Shown: positions 60,609-64,000 of the stretch, in pieces | How positions within the stretch are numbered: position 1 is the first letter of the stretch | Layout: every line of letters starts with the position of its first letter | Source: Rhizobium sp. RM | GTDB lineage: Bacteria > Pseudomonadota > Alphaproteobacteria > Rhizobiales > Rhizobiaceae | Direction of reading: 5' to 3' | DNA: 64,000 nt | Assembly (NCBI RefSeq): GCF_013390595.1 | Contig: NZ_JACAWV010000007.1 | Span: forward strand, 868,001 to 932,000 | Translations under genes and position numbers: made by a program | Notes under the pieces: model-generated | What the model saw: only the letters and a program-made list of their open reading frames with translations | Told to the model about the DNA's origin: nothing | Databases searched by the model: none

Positions 60609-61532
60609 TCAATCACCCACGGTGGCGGCTGAACCCGTCCCCCGAACGGCCTCAACATAGTCTAGCAGGTGCGTCAGCAACGCTTTTCCATAGGGCGGCA
60701 GCTGATCGCGATTTCGGACGCAAAGATAGATCTCCCGCTCGGACCACGCTTCGCCAATCGGCAAGGTTCGAAAATCCATGCTGCCGCGATAGCGCAGAGC
60801 CGCCGTTTCAGGGACAATACCAACGCCCGTACCGCACTCAACAACACGGCACAGTGCCTCAAAATTTTCCACGCGCATGCGAATGGTAGGACGCCTGCCG
60901 AGCTCATTCGCCAGACGTCGCAGGAATTGCGACAACGCCACTTTTTCGTCGAGCGCGACGAGTGGATGATCGAGAATGCTTGAATAGGCAAGCGGCCCAT
61001 CCAGAGGAAAGTCACGCGGAACGATCACAACGAGCCGATCAGGAACAAACCGCCACTTTTCCAGACCCGTCATGTCGGCCGAGGATGCCACGATGCCCAT
61101 ATCGGCTTCACCTGCCCGCAGAAGATTGACCACTTCCAGGCTTGGCCTGTCTTTCACCGAAACGAACACATCGGGATGATCACGCAGAAATGTCCCGATA
61201 AGCTGCGGCATATGCTCGGAAAGCATGTTCGTATTCGAAAGGAAGCGAATTGTGCCGCCGCGCCCTTGCGAAAACGCATCGAGTTCGACTTCCAGCTTCC
61301 TTGCGTCATCCAGCAGCTTGCGCGCATGTCGGCACAACAGGTCTCCTGCAAGAGTCGGCTTGATGCCGCGACCGGTGCGCTCAAACAGCAGAAGGCCGAA
61401 ATTTTCCTCGAGCTTTCTCAGCCGTGCGCTCACCGCCGCAACAACGATGTTGTTCTTTGCCGCTGCCGCCGTGAGGCTTCCGCCTTCGACTGCAGACAGG
61501 AAAATCTTGAGGTCGGTAAAGTCGAAGTTCAG
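60609..61532 (-). CDS. LysR family regulator, probably starting at CTG
   Basis: The complete winged helix is only obtained by reading upstream of the first standard start (GTG 61433): FTDLKIFLSAVEGGSLTAAA continues into VSARLRKLEENFG. The frame is open to a TGA at 61545-61547, and no ATG, GTG or TTG exists in between. CTG at 61530-61532 lies eight bases after AAAGG, giving 307 residues, the normal LysR length. An ATT inside (61503-61505) is a less likely start. Effector domain normal (DMGIVASSADMTGLEKW). Divergent from the second dehydrogenase operon and probably its regulator. A start-site mutation making it silent is the alternative. Confidence 0.75.
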   Translation of the reverse strand: MNFDFTDLKIFLSAVEGGSLTAAAAKNNIVVAAVSARLRKLEENFGLLLFERTGRGIKPTLAGDLLCRHARKLLDDARKLEVELDAFSQGRGGTIRFLSNTNMLSEHMPQLIGTFLRDHPDVFVSVKDRPSLEVVNLLRAGEADMGIVASSADMTGLEKWRFVPDRLVVIVPRDFPLDGPLAYSSILDHPLVALDEKVALSQFLRRLANELGRRPTIRMRVENFEALCRVVECGTGVGIVPETAALRYRGSMDFRTLPIGEAWSEREIYLCVRNRDQLPPYGKALLTHLLDYVEAVRGTGSAATVGD

Positions 61533-61805
61533 CGGAGAAACCTTTCACTTTTGATGAAATCTGTTTGTACAACAAACTGACTACCCAAGTCATCCGTGGC
61601 GACGCTATGAGGAACATCAAGTTGCGCCCGCGACACATCGACACGCCTCAATCCTTTCGTAATAAATGACAAAACGCGTCATTTTTATTCAAGATCACCT
61701 TGGATGCAGCAGGATTTTTCAGGTTTGGCTGTGTGGGCTGCGGCGATACGTATCAGGCCAGTGCGTGGGAGGCGTTCTGGATCTGCAATTTTGCATTCAT
61801 TATTT
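61533..61805. promoter_or_regulatory. 273-base divergent intergenic region
   Basis: Lies between the LysR gene and the second dehydrogenase operon and should contain both promoters. The centre (about 61660-61700) is AT-rich. No clear dyad or known operator was found by eye. Confidence 0.4.
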
Positions 61806-63257
61806 ATGAAAGCGCCGCTCATGTTTAGGCTTCCTCCCATCCTCAAAACCGCGCGTGGTCCCTTGGGTTCTTTCGCGCTCTGTCTTGGCGCACTGGTCGC
61901 AACAAGCTGTCCCACCTTCGCAGATGACGCTGCCGATCTCATTGCTCGGGGGCGTTATCTTGCCACTGCGGCCGACTGTGCTGCCTGTCATACCGCGCCG
62001 CACGGCGGCACACCCTTCGCAGGCGGATATGGCATCGACACTCCGCTCGGGAAAATTTTCTCGACGAACATTACGCCTTCCAAGGAAGCCGGTATCGGCA
62101 ATTACAGCGAAGAGGAATTCGCGCGTGCGGTGCGCGATGGCATTGCAAAGGACGGCAGCCATCTCTATCCGGCCATGCCCTACACGGCCTATGCAAAGAT
62201 CACCGATGAGGACATGAAGGCGCTCTACGCCTACTTCATGCAGGGCGTCAAAGCGGATGACCACAGGCCTCAGAAAACGGAACTGCCGTTTCCTTTCTCC
62301 ATCCGCGCGTCGATGGCCGGCTGGAATCTGCTTTTCCTGAACAAGGATCGCTTCCAGCCCAACCCTGCCAAGTCGGCGGAATGGAACCGTGGCGCTTACC
62401 TCGCCGAGGCGCTGGAGCATTGCAGCACCTGTCACACGCCGCGCAACATGTTCATGGCGGAAGACGCCAGCAAGGCGCTCTCCGGTGGCTCCATCGGGCC
62501 ATGGTACGCACCGGACATTACCGCATCGACGGTATCGGGTATTGGCGGCTGGTCTGATGCAGAACTGACGCAGTATCTCAAAACCGGTCTCGTCGCGGGC
62601 AAGGCTCAGGCTGCCGGGCCAATGGCGGAAGCCATTGAAAACAGCCTTCAGCACCTTCCCGACCAAGACATCAAAGCCATCGTCACCTATTTGCGCGACG
62701 TTCCGGGCGTGACGTCAACGACCGGCACCGCTCGCGACGCCTTCGGCGCGCCATCCACCGCAGTCGAAGCCTCGCTTCGCGGTCTGCCGGGTCAGGCTCC
62801 GGATGAAAACGGCTACCATGTCTTCAGCGGTAGCTGTGCTGCCTGTCATCAGGCCGAAGGCCAGGGTAACGACCATTATCCGTCCCTGTTCCACAACACG
62901 GCGACCGGCGGTGACCGCCCCGACAATCTCGTTGCCACGATCCTGTTTGGTCTCCATCGCACGGTGGGTGAAACTGTTGCATTCATGCCTGCCTTCGGTG
63001 CGGACGCGTCCTATACGGATCGCCTCTCCGACAAGGACATTGCCGATGTCAGCAACTACGTGCTGGCCAACTACGGCAATCCGGCGGTCAAGGTGACGCC
63101 GGAAGACGTCGCACGTATTCGTGACGGCGGTGAAAAGCCTCTCATCGTCAAGCTGGCGCCTTTTGCACTGCCTGTCGGCATTGCGATTGCAGCGATCGTC
63201 GTCGCGCTGATCGCCTGGCTGGTCCTACGTCGTCGCCCGCGTCCGGTGCTTGGCTGA
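61806..63257 (+). CDS. Triheme cytochrome c subunit of the second dehydrogenase
   Basis: 483 residues from ATG 61806 (alternative 61821); a longer frame to 61704 has no signal-like start. Signal GSFALCLGALVATSCPTFAD; three heme sites CAACH, CSTCH and CAACH; a C-terminal anchor helix (ALPVGIAIAAIVVALIAWLV). The stretch GKIFSTNITPSKEAGIG nearly matches the cytochrome at 25056. Here the cytochrome comes first in the operon, followed by the small and then the large subunit. Confidence 0.92.
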   Translation: MKAPLMFRLPPILKTARGPLGSFALCLGALVATSCPTFADDAADLIARGRYLATAADCAACHTAPHGGTPFAGGYGIDTPLGKIFSTNITPSKEAGIGNYSEEEFARAVRDGIAKDGSHLYPAMPYTAYAKITDEDMKALYAYFMQGVKADDHRPQKTELPFPFSIRASMAGWNLLFLNKDRFQPNPAKSAEWNRGAYLAEALEHCSTCHTPRNMFMAEDASKALSGGSIGPWYAPDITASTVSGIGGWSDAELTQYLKTGLVAGKAQAAGPMAEAIENSLQHLPDQDIKAIVTYLRDVPGVTSTTGTARDAFGAPSTAVEASLRGLPGQAPDENGYHVFSGSCAACHQAEGQGNDHYPSLFHNTATGGDRPDNLVATILFGLHRTVGETVAFMPAFGADASYTDRLSDKDIADVSNYVLANYGNPAVKVTPEDVARIRDGGEKPLIVKLAPFALPVGIAIAAIVVALIAWLVLRRRPRPVLG

Positions 63258-63317
63258 GCCTCCAGCGCACGGCCACCTCTTCACCTTTTCGCATGTCATG
63301 CTCCATCGGAGATCCTG

Positions 63318-63845
63318 ATGCCCTTTGATCCATCCTCCCCCGCCATGTTCGGCCAAACCCTCTCCCGCCGCAGTTTGCTGCGAGGAACCGCAGCCCTCGG
63401 CGGACTGGCGCTCGCTGCCAGCCTCAGCGTGCCTCTGTCTGCTGCGACAGCGGACGACGCCGTGGCCTCATTCACGCAACTGTCGGAGTTCCTGACCGGT
63501 TACACGCTCGATCCGCTTCTCGGCGCACGGTTCCTGACAGCTCTGAAAAAGCGCGATACCGAGCTCGACGCCAGCCTTGCTGCCCTGACACAGCTCATCA
63601 AGCAGTCCGGCGTTGCCAATATGGACGGCTTTCTGGCGCTGACCGGCATGGATCCGGCCCTCACCAAAACAGCCACCAAGATTGTTTCGGCCTGGTATCT
63701 CGGCGTCGTCGGCGAGCCGGAAGATGCCGAGCTGATCACCTACGCGGAATCGCTGATGTATCGCCCGACCAAGGGCCTCCTTACCGTTCCGTCCTACGGT
63801 CCCGGCCCGAACGCCTGGGGACCGAAGCCCGGCAGCAAGATCTGA
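63318..63845 (+). CDS. Sugar dehydrogenase small (Tat) subunit, second copy
   Basis: 175 residues. Twin-arginine signal TLSRRSLLRGTAALGGLALA, clearer than in the copy at 22836. C-terminal region YAESLMYRPTKGLLTVPSYG aligns with MYRPVADGLIVPTYC of that copy. GGAGA lies seven bases before the ATG. Second gene of the operon, 60 bases after the cytochrome stop and 13 before the GMC start. Role: Tat escort and stabiliser of the flavoprotein. Confidence 0.88.
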   Translation: MPFDPSSPAMFGQTLSRRSLLRGTAALGGLALAASLSVPLSAATADDAVASFTQLSEFLTGYTLDPLLGARFLTALKKRDTELDASLAALTQLIKQSGVANMDGFLALTGMDPALTKTATKIVSAWYLGVVGEPEDAELITYAESLMYRPTKGLLTVPSYGPGPNAWGPKPGSKI

Positions 63846-63858
63846 CAGGAATAGAGAT

Positions 63859-64000
63859 ATGGCAAACACATCCTACGATGCGGACCTGATCGTTATCGGC
63901 TCAGGCGTCATGGGCGGCATCGTCGCCGCAAATCTGGCGAAGGCCGGCAAGAAGGTCATCGTGCTGGAGGCCGGGCCCCGTGTCGACCGCCGCGAGATCG
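63859..64000 (+). CDS. GMC-family dehydrogenase catalytic subunit, cut by the window end
   Basis: Only the first 47 residues are visible, from ATG 63859. They contain the FAD-binding start DLIVIGSGVMGGIVAANLAK and the acidic partner VIVLEAGPRVD, aligning with the N-terminus of the GMC subunit at 23413. The 3' part, including any Fe-S cysteine cluster, lies beyond the window. Confidence 0.85.
   Translation, partial: MANTSYDADLIVIGSGVMGGIVAANLAKAGKKVIVLEAGPRVDRREI

Overview
The window reads as a chromosomal or chromid segment of an alphaproteobacterium of the order Rhizobiales, most likely Rhizobiaceae (Agrobacterium/Rhizobium group). The inference rests on the gene repertoire: an amidoligase/ATP-grasp/alpha-E/transglutaminase operon, a Tad-type vWA protein, many ABC uptake systems each with its own regulator, FAD-dependent membrane sugar dehydrogenases, and moderately high GC with compact operons. 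No rRNA, tRNA, CRISPR array, insertion sequence or phage gene was recognised. Both ends cut through genes.

Layout. 1-5746: three co-directional genes of a predicted peptide-ligation system. 5910-8900: a Tad-like von Willebrand protein, a strong terminator, and an ABC-F translation factor. 9059-15534: an envelope-modification island with two membrane acyltransferases, an SGNH esterase, an endonuclease/phosphatase-fold protein and an adenylation-carrier didomain enzyme, split around an AT-rich divergent promoter. 15596-21367: an FAD-linked hydroxyacid dehydrogenase, a divergent LysR regulator with a striking ATGCAA half-site array between them, and a polar amino acid ABC importer. 21518-26501: a LacI regulator with a perfect palindromic operator in front of a three-subunit membrane sugar dehydrogenase. 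26567-34063: an ECF sigma factor, FecR, a TonB-dependent transducer and a periplasmic M16 protease; two near-identical ECF-type promoter elements precede fecR and the receptor. 34259-36667: LysR and aldehyde dehydrogenase. 36722-43533: a probable oxidative-stress/redox island (Ohr, a tiny secreted peptide, a two-component system, two alpha/beta hydrolases, DipZ). 43621-49797: a GntR-controlled amino acid uptake and metabolism group (ProC, EamA exporter, VOC protein, ABC importer, cyclotransferase-like protein). 50408-55444: a complete branched-chain-type ABC importer with a convergent Lrp regulator. 55548-57142: a MarR-FUSC efflux operon with a clear palindromic operator. 57377-60571: an autotransporter with 69-residue tandem repeats. 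60609-61532: a LysR regulator that seems to start at CTG. 61806-64000: a second, paralogous three-subunit dehydrogenase with rearranged gene order.

Common theme: scavenging and periplasmic oxidation. Substrates are imported or oxidised by systems that each carry a dedicated local regulator, and in several cases the operator can be read in the intergenic DNA. The most attractive points are the protease-coupled TonB system with its twin ECF promoters, the Dlt-like acylation island, the phased ATGCAA array, and the two permuted dehydrogenase operons.
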